Shown piece by piece: positions 36,936 to 47,680 of a DNA stretch of 64,000 nt. How positions within the stretch are numbered: the stretch's first letter is position 1; each line of letters starts with the position of its first letter. Below the pieces are notes generated by a model. It was given only the letters and a program-made list of their open reading frames with translations. It was not told where the DNA came from and did not search any database. Origin of the DNA: Amblyornis subalaris (taxonomy: Eukaryota > Chordata > Aves > Passeriformes > Ptilonorhynchidae); NCBI GenBank assembly GCA_018881555.1, contig JACAXG010000008.1, forward strand, positions 10,879,316 through 10,943,315, given 5' to 3'. The position numbers and the translations under genes were made by a program.

Positions 36936-37704
36936 GAGTGGGGGGCAAGGGACTTTCAAAGCAGACTTCCATCCTATTTGCCTCCCTGGCTAATGACCCA
37001 TTTTGAGCCAAATCACTGCTTGTGCACGTCTCCATGTGTATATAGGTATTTATGTGTGGGAACAAACTGGATGAGCACAGCCAGACACATGAGTGACAGC
37101 AGTTAACAGCGAACACATAGGACAGTGTATCTGTTTCTGCACAGATGAGCCAGACAGTCCATGTGGGCAAAGATACCTTTTTACAGGCTGCTTTTCACCT
37201 GGGCAGCTTTTACAGATGAAGAGCAACAGAGTATTTGTGTGTGTGCCCGGGACACATGGCAGTGAACGTCCTCAAGTGCATTTCTCTGGCCTTTCACCAA
37301 GCTGGTTTGCATGAGATTTGGAGGCTGGGCCCAACATTCATGCCCTCCTCTCCTCAGTTGTGCAAAACCTTGGTGTTACACCTCACACCAGAGCCAGCAG
37401 CTGATTCACTCCAAAGAGCTAAGAGCCCCTCCAGTAAGAGCCCCTCTGGCTGCTTGGAGAGCCCTGCAGAGCAGAGCACAGGACAAGAGCAGATCAACCC
37501 CTTCCCGCATCCCACAGCTCAGTCCAGGTTTGGGGCAGCAAGGAGAAACCCCTTACCCTCCCACCTTCCCTTTCTCACCCCCAGACCCTCTGAGGCTCTG
37601 CCCTTTTTTCTGGCTTTCCTTTAAACTCANGCCAAAATCCCCTTACCTACCAGAGGCTCCCCTCCACTCTCCTCATCTCCAGCCTTTTGCATCCATCCCT
37701 GCTT
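36936..37704. other. Noncoding stretch
   Basis: No gene recognised. C-rich plus-strand sequence at 37.3-37.7 kb is open in two frames at once, a composition effect. A short tandem copy of AAGAGCCCCTC lies near 37430. Confidence 0.55.
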
Positions 37705-37940
37705 CCCGCCCCCGCGGATTAAGGAGACTTTGCCTGGATTACAGCTGCCAATCAAGTTCAAGTGCATTTTTAATAGTTTAATTTGTGGCACAAGGTTTCA
37801 AATAAAATCATCAAGTGCAGTCGATTAAACTCATTAAGTCCTTACGGACTCGTCTGTGTACTGTGCTGTTATCAGATTCAGAGACATGAGAATTAATTAG
37901 GCCGCTGTTATCCTTTGTCTGGATTACTGTGCCAGGCCCA
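37705..37940. promoter_or_regulatory. Candidate conserved noncoding element with three GGATTA cores
   Basis: GGATTA, the core bound by K50 homeodomain factors such as OTX, PITX and GSC, occurs in the same orientation at 37716-37721, 37736-37741 and 37921-37926. The first two are 20 bp apart. Between them and the third lie AATAGTTTAATTTGTGGC, CGATTAAACTCATTAAGTCC and GAATTAATTAGGCCGC. CpGs are retained (CCTTACGGACTCG). No repeat similarity is seen, so this is a strong enhancer candidate by eye. Confidence 0.42.
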
Positions 37941-40779
37941 GCAGCCGGGTGTTTTCCTGTGAAAGCATGAGGTCCATAATCTCCTTACCAGCACAACCGG
38001 GGAGACAGGGGCCTAAGAGATTTCTTCAGCATTCCTCAAAGATCAAACAACAAGAAACACACTGTTCTTTGATTTGTTTTTTTCCTCTCCCCTGGTTTTC
38101 TTTCTTTTTTTTTTCCCCTAAGTGCACAGCACAGCTCGCGACTAAAGGCAGTTCAGTGGGGAGAGGGCAGGTGAGTAGCAATGGGATTGCTGTCAGCACA
38201 CTAATCTCCCCTTCCAGAGTACACCAGGGATGTCCTGCAAGGCTGCTTCTGCTTCAAAGGATGCTCAACAACCCTTGCTCACGTCTGCTGGGGCTGTTTC
38301 TCTACTGCCTCATCTGCTGGGTCACTGCCCACATTTGGGTAGAGAGACTAAAGGTACCCAAAGAGACTGAGGGTACCCACTGCATCCCTACACATCCAGA
38401 GAAATGTGACAGCACAGCTGATGCACAGCACAACTCACCAGGATACCCCAGATGCCATTGTTTCTGCAGTGAGTGTGACACCTCCAGTGCATGCTTTACC
38501 TGCCTCTGGGAGCCAATGCAGAGGGTGACCTGCTTGGAGAGAGATGTGCAGGTGGGAAGGACAGTGCAGGCCATTGGCTGACAGGTCTGTAGAGATCTAA
38601 AGGTGAGGATGTACTGAGATGAGTACCCATGTGAGTGCTCCAGTCTGTACTGGAGGCTATAGTGGGCAGATGGGCCAAGATGAAGCTTAACAGGATAAAT
38701 GTAAACACCCTGCACCTGACTGTACTTCCACTTGCAGTATTCTGGCCCCTACCCATGGAGCAGGATCTCATTACACAAACACCAACACTAAATAAGCTAT
38801 ATATTCCCTATGTATCTTGCCACCTACTCTGTTCTACAGAGCAGAAATACATATTATATATTCACCATCTCAACAGGGCTTTTGACAAGCAACATCCCAC
38901 ACTCGTAACACCAACACAGGGAACCAGTTCCTGTACCGTGCAACATGCAGTATAGCACCAATATAGGGAGCTGAACAACTGGACCTCTGGAGCCCAGAGG
39001 AGGCTTATGAATTCCCTTCCCACCCCAGCAAGATCCTCCCACAGATCTGGGTAAATGAAGTGGATGCCAGAGAAGAATTTAAGTACCACAGGCAGATAAG
39101 CACCTCTGACTTTCCGATGCCATAAGGAACGTCACTGAGATCAGGGATGTGAAAACCTCTCCCCTCTCATTTGTCGAAGTCAGCTGTTACAGAGGANGGC
39201 AGGAGGTGCAAGATCCAGAGCAAGTGATGACAGAGAGGGGCTCATGTGTGACAGCCAAGGGTTGCTGCCTCAGCCAGACCTTTGATAGTGAAGTTAGTTG
39301 GTCCTTGACAAAGCAGTTATTTCCTAGAGCGACCAGTGTGCAGGAGGGCCTTAAAAAGGCATGTTGCCAAAGAGNGGTTTATCCAAGAGGCTTTTCTGGT
39401 GGGCACAAATCCTTTCCAATGGGTCAGCTGCTGGCAAACATGCTGCAACAAATTTATGAGAACATAACCATGCTGTCTTAAGGGACAAAGAAAAGTAATC
39501 CATATTAAGGCTGGCAAGGGTTTTGTGCTTGCTAACAGTCCTGCTGAATCGCATTTGAGGGGAGCTGAACTACAGCAATTTCTAAACTAAATCACTTGGG
39601 CCTNCCAGTACTTTTACCAGTTTATTACAGAAATTTACTCACAAGGGTCAGTGACCCCTCAGTCAATGACTCCCCCAGGTGACTTCCTGAGCCACATTAA
39701 GCTACGAGCATTTGCTCTCGTTGCCTGTGATGTTCTCTTTCTCTCCTCCTCCTCTTCCACTTCCCATTTCATTCGCCTCCACTGAATCCCTTCTTTTTTT
39801 CTCTTTATTGTCAAATCAAGGGAGTAGGGTACAATGTGACAAGACAGTGTTGGCGGAACAATAAGGGATGGAGACGTGAAGGAGCAACAGAGAGGCAAAA
39901 GGGCTGGGAAAGGATGCCGAGAAGCCTGAATGTGATGGAGGGGAAAGGGAGGTGTGAGGAGCTGCAGGGATGGCAGTAAGGCAGTTATGTTTTTGGGAAA
40001 GATGAAGATTTTCATACCTGCTTCCCTAGACAGATAATATGAAGACAAGGATGAGGAAGAGAGCAAAGATGCAGAAAGTCTCCAGAATCATTTTAGCTAC
40101 TAAGGTGCAGAGAAAACAATGGGAGTTGCAGGGCATAAGGGGAGGAAGAGGCATTAAGATTTGGTACGGAAGAGGATGACTAAAGGGCAGAGCAGTGGTA
40201 TGGGCAAGAGGGACAAAGCAGAAAGTCTGATGGCACTGCATGAGATAAAAATAAGGGATGTCTTTTTAGTGGAGACAAGTGTACTCCCTCCAAAGGTAGG
40301 CAGCCAAGAGTGTCAGGTGAATTCTGCTCCCCTTTCCTAAAAGAGAGTGTAGACAATCGTGCATTTTCTGAGCCCAGAACATCTGCACTTGGACAAGATG
40401 AATCCTACTGAAACCTTGTCTCACCATAGCCAAACTGATGCAGTGTCAGAGCACTTCTCTGCAACTGGGCAAGTTCTCCAGGCCTGGCATAAATCTAACC
40501 CTCAGCATTTCCCCAGCAGAAATCCTTCAGAAAATATTTAACACGTGTACCCTGGAATATAAACTGCTGGAAGTTTAAAGGCAACCCAGTCCACAATAGG
40601 ATTTCTGCNTTGCCCCAGCCCAGCCAGCCTCCCCCTGCTTCTGCAGCTCTCCACAGATTATTAATCACTGGTGAAAACATACAGTGGGTAGGCTTCATTT
40701 TAACTTCCCAACTCCAAAAGATTCTCCTTGCAGTGTCTCCTTCTCACTCGTTTGTTTTTTCTTCTTTTTCCCCTCATCC
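37941..40779. other. Noncoding stretch, 37.9-40.8 kb
   Basis: No gene or named repeat recognised. A plus-strand frame of about 210 codons (37949-38581) has no motif and starts in low-complexity T-rich sequence. The 38.9-39.6 kb part has the uneven texture of old repeat DNA, but I could not match it to a family. Unresolved bases occur near 39197, 39375 and 39604. Confidence 0.5.
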
Positions 40780-40905
40780 ATGCTTAAGAAATTGATAAAT
40801 GTCTCTTTAAGGACGTGTCTGCCGCCTTGCCGCGCGCCCTTATAAATCAGATAAATATCTCAAGGATCCTTATCCTGGGAAAATTGAGATAATTGCGCTA
40901 AATTG
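40780..40905. promoter_or_regulatory. Candidate enhancer with a cluster of GATA motifs
   Basis: Five GATA cores fall in 98 bases: GATA at 40794, 40850 and 40888, and TATC (GATA on the other strand) at 40856 and 40871. Two of them form GATAAATATC, an inverted pair. A CpG-rich patch (CTGCCGCCTTGCCGCGCGCC) and CTTATAAATC sit within the cluster. Dense GATA sites of both orientations are typical of GATA-factor enhancers. Chance clustering in AT-rich DNA is the alternative. Confidence 0.45.
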
Positions 40906-40914
40906 AAGAGTCTC

Positions 40915-40929
40915 TTTTTTTTTTTTTTT
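40915..40929. repeat. T15 homopolymer
   Basis: A run of 15 T on the plus strand, following the GATA cluster. It could be a poly(A) remnant of a minus-strand retroposon, but no body is seen. Confidence 0.85.
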
Positions 40930-41394
40930 GTCTCACCCCCTCCCATCCTTCTTCTCTTTTCAGCTGGAGTCTCTTGTAGTAACAGGTGTGCTGACTGCTA
41001 ATTCCTGCACAGGAATTACCCCCTCCGTCTGAAGGGATGGCCCTTGATAGCCAGCTCCAGGCTGAAATGAATTTTAACCAAGATACCACATCAGNCAGGA
41101 ACCTTTCCATAGCTCCATCCAGGTCTCTCTTGGAATAGTTCACCCACCTGCTCTGGAGGCGTCTGCTGCAGTATGAATGGTGGGTTGTGTCTGTAAGGGG
41201 TAAAGCAGGGTGGGCTCCAACACTGTCCTCCTGCCAGGGACCGGTGCTGTAGCTGGACAAAGGGAAAACAGGAACAAAAGAACAAAATGGAAGGATAGGA
41301 TTCAGGTGAAAGGAGATGGAGCTTTAAGAAACAGCAGGAGAACTAACATGGTAGTCAAGTCAAATAAAGTCAAGACGGCCCTCAGTGATCCAAT
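40930..41394. other. Noncoding spacer
   Basis: No gene or repeat family recognised; one unresolved base near 41095. Confidence 0.5.
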
Positions 41395-41442
41395 CCAAGC
41401 TGTCCTGATCCAAGCAGGTCCTGAGGTCTCTTCCAACCCATA
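41395..41442 (+). mobile_element. Possible CR1 3' end remnant
   Basis: The string CCTGAGGTCTCTTCCAACCC is close to the 'ctgaggtcccttccaaccc' found just before the CR1 3' terminus, and the upstream 'tcctgatccaagcagg' fits too. The terminal ATTCTATG repeat is not recognisable. It is short and diverged, hence tentative. Confidence 0.4.
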
Positions 41443-42430
41443 CCTCTTGGTCCTTTGGCAGGACAAAGGAACATAATGTGGGAGGAGGCATAGACCCTTA
41501 AACCAGACCCCATTTCTCAGTGTAATCACCAAGTGCTTCTTCCCCACCCACAGCAGTGAGAACATCTCCCACCAGCAGCACCAGTTACATTGAGGTGTCA
41601 TCCCTCCCTTCCACCGTAGTGTCAAAGCCACCAGAAAATCAGGGGACAGAGCAGCAGGTGAGGACATCAAGGAACAAGCTGTGACCCTGCTGGTTTTCTC
41701 CCAGGTGAAGAAAACTCTACAAACTAGAAGCCTACAAATGTGTTTTACTTTTGGTGCTCTACAGCTGAACACACAAACAAATTGGGACTGTCAGAGGGAC
41801 TGAAGGTGAGTGATGGTGCAATCCAAAGGGGATTATTACTTCTCTAAGAGATTTCCAAGGAGCACCTGGGGTCTCAAGGGGTGCCAGCAAAAAGGATTTT
41901 TAGGTGATTATGCATAAGATAAAACTTAACTTATGCAAAGATAAACTCAGAAGGTACTTAGTGAGCAAAGATGACTCTATGGTCAGAAATCTCGTGAGGT
42001 GGCAAGCAATGGATGGTGACACGATGGTGCTCAGTATGGCCCTCATAACCACAGGCCTCCTCCAAGTGCAAATTAGACCTTCCAGCCCAGCCAGCTCATC
42101 TAAAGCCTGCATTGGCTGGGAGAAAGCAGAGCAGACTGGCTCCAAGCCCCATGAGATAATCACTGAGCTTGGGCAAGTGGTCTTGAGCCTGCAGGTGGGT
42201 TGAGAGAGAGGAGGACAACAGCTGTTTCTACTTCACCCNGGTCTTCCATGCCAGGCCAACCTTCCATTTGCAGAGCCACGGCTCTCTGCAAATTCATCAG
42301 AGCCCATTTTGTGGAAAATGTTCTCATGTGCACCAAAAATAGCCCAAGAGCCCAGGCAGGGGGCAAGACAAGTGTGGTGGCTGAACAAAGTGTTTCAGAG
42401 CTGTGACTACAGCCAGAGCTTTGCCAGCAA
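41443..42430. other. Noncoding spacer between CR1 traces
   Basis: No gene or repeat family recognised. Confidence 0.5.
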
Positions 42431-42697
42431 ATCTCTAGAGGAAATAGTTCTAAACTGAAGGACAGTCGATTCAGATTTGATATAAAGATGAAGTTTTTTA
42501 CAACGAGGGTGGTAAACACTCACACAAGGTGCTGAGAGAGGTGGTAGAAGCCCCATCCCTGGAAACATTCAAGGTCGGATGGGACAGAGTTCTGTGTAAN
42601 CTGATCTCGTCGAGGATGTCCCTGCTCATTGCAGGGGATTGGACTAGACGGCCTTTAAAAGTCCCTTCCAACCCAAACTGTGCTATGTTTCCATGAT
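42431..42697 (+). mobile_element. CR1 LINE, 5'-truncated 3' end
   Basis: About 265 bases match the CR1 3' end in order: 'gatataaagatgaagtttttt', 'gagagaggtggtagaagccc', 'catccctggaaacattcaag', 'ctgctcattgcagggg', 'ttggactaga' and 'cccttccaacccaaactg', then the degenerate octamer tail TGCTATGTTTCCATGAT. It reads left to right, is better preserved than the other copies, and has one unresolved base (42600). It lacks coding capacity beyond the last residues of ORF2. Confidence 0.95.
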
Positions 42698-43554
42698 CTC
42701 TACCCATTCCAGGTTTGGGGTGGAAAGAAACAAATTTTGGGAAGGTGGGAAACAGCTTCTCTGAAGGTGCACTGATCAAGAGGGGATGGAAGGAAGTCTC
42801 ATGAATCAACTCCCTCTTTTCAATTGCAGCCCAAATTTTCTCACCTTTCCCGGCCAAAANACCTGAAAGAGCCACCACAGGGTACCATGTCCTGTACCCA
42901 GAACACATGCAGTAGAAAGTGACTCCTCTGCTTGCTCCATGTCATCCACATAGATCCAATATGAGCTTGCAACTTGCANCACCAATGCAGAAAAGGGGGG
43001 TTGGTTCTCCATGGCTCCGCTCAACCCTTGCCCTGGCTCTGCAAAGAGGCTGAGTACAGCTTTCAGTGCTTACGGGACAGGATGACCCCTGCCCAGCCTT
43101 CAAGCTGCAGAGTCTCTCCTGGCATCAGCAGGCTCCACACAACATCTCCATTCGTCTCAGGAAGAATAGGCTTGATAGTGTTTTGACTCCTTTCTCAGAG
43201 ACTCCCACATGGCACTTTACAATCCAACTTTGCTCTTAAATACACATCCTGGGCTGCATCCCAGAGATGTGTGTCAGGCACGAAGTGCTGTCAGTCAGCC
43301 CCAGTCACAACACATCAGGGCTTAGGAGAAGTCTGACTGATCGGGGTGAGGGGGGAGGGAGCACAGGAATGAGAAGAAAAGGCTGAACAGCAAAAAAAAG
43401 AAATGAGAGGAGAAAGACAAATCAAGCGGGAAAATGGCAGGAACTATTCCATACAGCAAAGGATGTTTTTCATCTGTGATACAGCAGCACTGTCAGGCAC
43501 TGAAAAGGACAAAGATGTTCAGATACAGAGGCACAGGGAGGAGAGTGGAGGAGG
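42698..43554. other. Noncoding spacer
   Basis: No gene recognised. Unresolved bases near 42860 and 42979. No repeat matched. Confidence 0.5.
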
Positions 43555-43660
43555 CTCCTGGAAGGGCTCCTGGGCTGAAGTCCGGCGCCTCTCGTCCGTG
43601 TGGCTTCGGGCAGCAGGGGCTGAAGCACATTGCCTCATCAGCAGCATGGCAATTAATGGA
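43555..43660 (+). mobile_element. Possible MIR-type SINE trace
   Basis: The order CTCCTGGGCTGAAGTCCGGC, then GTGTGGCTTCGGGCAGC, then CATTGCCTCATCAGCAGCAT, resembles the B-box region, 'tgtgaccttgggcaag' core and 'gtgcctcag' segment of MIR. The head (A box) and tail are not seen, and CpGs are unusually frequent for a dead SINE. Chance similarity is possible. Confidence 0.38.
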
Positions 43661-44240
43661 AAGAGGGCTGTAGGGACAAAGCTACCAGATAAAATGTGTG
43701 CCTGGCTAAATGCCGCTCCAGAGCTGGCTCTGATACCAGCAACTTCAGCCAAGAACGGCCAAATGGCCATGGCACTGTGGCTGCCTCTCCTGCCCACGGA
43801 GGAGTTCACGGGGCCCTGGGAATGTTCACTGCAGGAATGACTTGGGGTAGTTCTCGTGCCACCACCCTGGTGTTTTTCTACATAGGAAGGTACCTGCAAT
43901 CATAACTGTTAAGAAAGGGAAAGCTGAACCAAATAGGAACAACTGAGGAATCAACTAAAGCTGTGCTCCTTTGAAGACAAAGGTGAATAAATTTAAGCAA
44001 GGGTTCAGACGAATACTTACGAGAGAGCACTGCAGAGGAAGGAGGTCCCTCTCCATTCTGGGAGATGAAGGACTTGGAGAGGAGACCTGGAACACTGCAT
44101 AAAAGTTTGAGATTACTCAAGTATGCTCATATTATGAATTTCAGTATCTTCCACCATGCATGAAATGAGTAAATATTCATTGGGCTGAAGAGAAAGGAGG
44201 AGGGTGAGGAGAGATGACTCCTTAGCATAATTTATATAAG
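43661..44240. other. Noncoding spacer
   Basis: No gene or repeat family recognised; an AT-rich tract lies at about 44110-44240. Confidence 0.5.
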
Positions 44241-44315
44241 TATTCACTGGAGCTTGAACAGGAACCCACATCTCCCCTACTCCCAGGTGAGTGCCTGAGC
44301 TTCTAGGCTGAAAGT
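44241..44315 (-). mobile_element. tRNA-derived SINE unit 1
   Basis: The plus strand reads 'aacccacatctcccctactc', then 'ccaggtgagtgcctgagctt' and 'ctaggctg'. This is the complement of a tRNA-like SINE of the type 'tagcctagtggttagggcactcacctgggatgtgggagacctgggttc'. The A-box part is damaged (GAGCTTCTAGGCTG) while the B-box side is clearer. The A box lies on the right, so the unit is on the minus strand. It is noncoding and probably very old. Confidence 0.6.
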
Positions 44316-44444
44316 CTTGCTTCTTTTCACCTCCTCACTGNAACCCAGGGTTTAAAAAATACTTAATTACTCCTTCCAAAGTTGCAAAGTTCCAATAGGA
44401 GGACTGAGCGGACTCTCCTCCCACCTCAAAACCAGAATTCCCTG
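44316..44444. other. Link between the two SINE units
   Basis: About 130 bases, perhaps the body of a composite SINE joining the two tRNA-like units. One unresolved base at 44341. Confidence 0.4.
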
Positions 44445-44545
44445 ACAATCAGGAGGGTCTTTCCAAGGGGGTTCAACTCCCTTTCAAAGGGAGAAGAGAT
44501 TAGAGGGGGGAGGGCTCTAGCCACTACACTATTTTGTGAGAGTGG
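44445..44545 (-). mobile_element. tRNA-derived SINE unit 2
   Basis: The plus strand carries GGTTCAACTCCC (B-box-like) and, 40 bases on, AGGGCTCTAGCCACTACACT, the complement of the A box AGTGTAGTGGCTAGAGCCCT. It has the same orientation as unit 1, about 200 bases away. The pair could be one dimeric SINE or two insertions of one family. Confidence 0.55.
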
Positions 44546-45924
44546 CCAAAGTTTCTCACTCCATGCAGACCTTGATCTCTGAGCCATACCCAGAAGATAG
44601 GTTTTGNCAGCAAGCCAGACATGCCCAGAGTTACCTGGTGTTCCTTAGGTGCAAGATACGCACTCACCTGTTCAGCACACTGAAAACAGAGGTGGGTCTG
44701 ACAGAGAGAAGCAGCAGATCCTCAGGGAGGATGGGAACCACAGAAATATGGTAATGATATTGCAAGGCACCTGAGCAGGAGCTGTGAGAAATCAAACTAC
44801 ACCCCTAAAGTTGCTTTATGTTTGGGGTACAGCATACCTGTGTCAAAGGGGCTTGTTTCTCCACAAATCTATGAAAGAGGATAACAAACTCGTGCTCACC
44901 TACATCATGAAGCTGATACAGGGAACGAACTGCATGAGGAACCTGCTGCCCNGACAAACCATTCCCATGCAAACCCCAGTGCATCCCATCAGTCTCTTGT
45001 CTACAAGGAGGCACCATTACCTCTCTATCTCAGAAAGGGGGTGAGAGGCACAGCCCATGATCAGTTTCAAATTATTCATCACTGAGGGACAGATCCCTTT
45101 GCATAAGGACTGTCTGCACCTCTGGCTCCATGGGCTGAGTTTAGCCAGCTCACATAGCATTGCGTTGGATTTTTCTTTTAGCTGCATGAGAGACAAAGGG
45201 AATGAAGTGGGTGGTGTACACTCTGACTTCACGAGACATTTGCTAATCTCCGAGGAGGAATCTTATTAGAGAAATTGAAGAGGTCATTAGGGGCAGGGAT
45301 GGGAAGCTCTAGAAATTACATGTCACCTAGAAAAATGACCAGAAGAAATAGGAGTCTCTGTGCAAGCTGGCTGATGGGGAAAGGTGAGTCCATCGCTCCT
45401 TCTTCCTTATATTCAACANCTTCACACTCACTGATGTGGGGAACTGACTCTGGCTGGATGTCGGGTGCCCACCNAAGCTGCTCTATCACTCCCCTTCTCA
45501 GCTGAACAGGGGAGAAAAAATATAATGAAGACTCATGGATCAAGATAAGGACAGGGAGAGATCACTCACCAGCTACCGTCATGGGCAAAACAGACTCATC
45601 TTGGGGAAACTTGTTTAACTTAATCCTTTAAACCTTGGGATCCTGTGCTCAACCACTTACTTTCACCTTGGAAGGGAGTTTGTGAGTCAGACCACCAGGC
45701 TCAATATCCAGGGTAAGGAGCCAGTCNTCTTGCAAGTCACTTTTGTGATCCAACAAAGGAAGAAGAAATGGCTGTAGAACAGAAGATATCANGAGCCTTG
45801 CCTTTCACTGGCTCATCTGCATCATAATCAGAAAGTGCTGCAAAACATCTCTGCAAACCCAAGAGGAAACCAAGGAGAGGGAAGACCCCAGGCACCCACC
45901 ACTGCCCCCAGCCTGCCCTCAGCC
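44546..45924. other. Noncoding stretch
   Basis: No gene recognised. Single unresolved bases near 44607, 44952, 45419, 45474, 45727 and 45792. No repeat matched. Confidence 0.5.
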
Positions 45925-46110
45925 TGTGGAGGGATCAGTCCGACAGCACGTGCTCGCGAGCCCCGGCCCAGCTCCGGCTGGGTTAATGTGACAATCCATT
46001 TCTGACAGCGTGTCAATACAAAGCAATTTAGGAGTGCATGAAAAATCGACCCGAGGTAACAGGCAATTTCTCCGCTCTGCTGGTTAGACGGAAGTAGGGA
46101 CCAGTGAGGC
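45925..46110. promoter_or_regulatory. Candidate conserved noncoding element
   Basis: A CpG-retaining, motif-rich block: CAGCACGTGCTCGCGAGCCC (E-box CACGTG), GGTTAATGTGACAATCC, CAGCGTGTCAATACAAAGC and AAAAATCGACCCGAGGTAAC. Retained CpGs in CpG-poor DNA with no repeat similarity suggest constraint. Confidence 0.33.
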
Positions 46111-47404
46111 CACAGTCTCGGAGCACACTCAGCCCAGCAGTGCCCGGTGTGCCAGCACATGCTGGCATGTTAGCAGCACCCACCAGAGAGGAAGATGGAG
46201 CAGCAGGACACCTGCTAAGGGACACAGTCTCAGGATGGGGACAAAGAAGAGTTGAGGGTGGCATCCCNTTATTTCTTCCCACAAAGATTTTTTTAGTTCG
46301 GAGGTATTTGAATATGTAAAGTAACAAACTGGCTGAAACAGAGTAGATAGAATTAAACATACAGGTGATTACAAGGCAGCACCTCAGCCTTGGGTCCTTA
46401 CGACCTGCCCTACAGACAGGGAACCACTGGCTGAACAGGTGGTGCAGACAACCTACAAACCTATTTCGAAAAGTCATCTCTTCTTTTAAGCCAAGCTCAG
46501 AGCACACCCGGCTGGACCCGAGGCACTATTCAACACCACGCTGCTGCCCTTCTACCACGTACACAAGGAGCACATTTCACACTGGTGCATCTCCCCAGTC
46601 AGGGACTAAGAGAGGCCATGGGAATTAGCAGGCGAGGCAGAGGGTCCTGTGGGACAGGAATTTGAAGGCAATGGTATTGGTGAAGGCTGGCCTGCCCTCC
46701 TTCGCCCTCTGTCACAGCACAGATTGCAGGGAGGGCACTCGTTTGCCTCTTGCCCGCACGGTAGCCGCCAGCAGCCATCTCAGAGCGCTGCCTCCGCGCC
46801 GTGAAAGCACGTTGGCACAAACACCGGGGCTGGCTTAGGAAAGTGGAGGGTGAGCCCAATCCAAGCAAATCTGTTTGCAAATGTGGAGCGCAGCAGCAGC
46901 GTGCTGGCAGTGCTCATCCAGCATGATGGGCTGAGGGACACTCCCACCACACTGAAAGCATCACAGTCTGTCATTATTAAAGCAGAAAACACAACAGACG
47001 GAGCCTGCACTGCCGGGTCCAGGCTTTTGCTCCCTCACAACCCAGGATGTTGTACTCTGAAGAGTTGATTCAGATCACTCTCTCATCTAGAAAGGCCAGA
47101 AGTGCCACCTCCTCTGAAAGAGTCNGGAGAAATCACACTCGCTGCCTATTTTTTAGATCGAACAACTTTAAACCGGGCTGAGTTTCCCACCCATGCCACA
47201 CACCATCTACACAGCAACTCTGGAGGGTGCCAAGCATGGAAATGCAGAAGTCAAAAAAAGGAAGAATGGGTAGAGAGAGGAAATATAACATTGCTGTAAC
47301 TCCGCCAGAATAACATGCTGGTTTAAACCTACCCTTGGACATATTTTTATCNGGGACAGCATGGGATACAGCCAGGGAGGCAGGGTTTGAGGTTGGATCC
47401 TTTT
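46111..47404. other. Noncoding stretch
   Basis: No gene recognised. The 46.7-46.95 kb part keeps some CpGs. Unresolved bases at 46268, 47125 and 47352. Confidence 0.5.
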
Positions 47405-47680
47405 TGTGTGGTTGCATTAAAAGTCAGATTCCCACTTTATTTTGATTTAATAAGCTAGTTAAAGCGTGTTAACGAAATTAAAAGTCATTATTAAAGGCAG
47501 ATGTAGTGGTGTACAAATAGCTAAGCACCAGCTTTGACTTTAGATGATCCACAGCTTCAGCGTATGCTTCTAATAACCAGCTGTCCCTTACCAGAGATGT
47601 GGTAACTCTCTTATTAAATCCTAAATGGGCATATGGATCTTACATTTAAAGTAGTATTTTACCCCCCTTGCTTCTATCAT
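47405..47680. promoter_or_regulatory. Candidate conserved noncoding element with 11-bp direct repeat
   Basis: ATTAAAAGTCA occurs at 47416-47426 and again at 47477-47487, 61 bp apart in the same orientation. Between and around them are TTTGATTTAATAAGC, GTTAAAGCGTGTTAACG (GTTAAC, HNF1-like half sites) and TCATTATTAAAGG. Downstream come AACCAGCTGTCCC (E-box CAGCTG) and GGGCATATGGATC (E-box CATATG). No repeat family matches. Confidence 0.4.

Noticed and set aside
37949..38581. Plus-strand open frame of 210 codons
   Set aside because: Starts in T-rich low-complexity sequence, lacks recognisable domains and has no supported exon boundaries.
38470..39600. Possible retroviral or LTR remnant
   Set aside because: The texture looks repetitive, but no LTR ends, primer-binding site, or gag/pol motif could be found on either strand.
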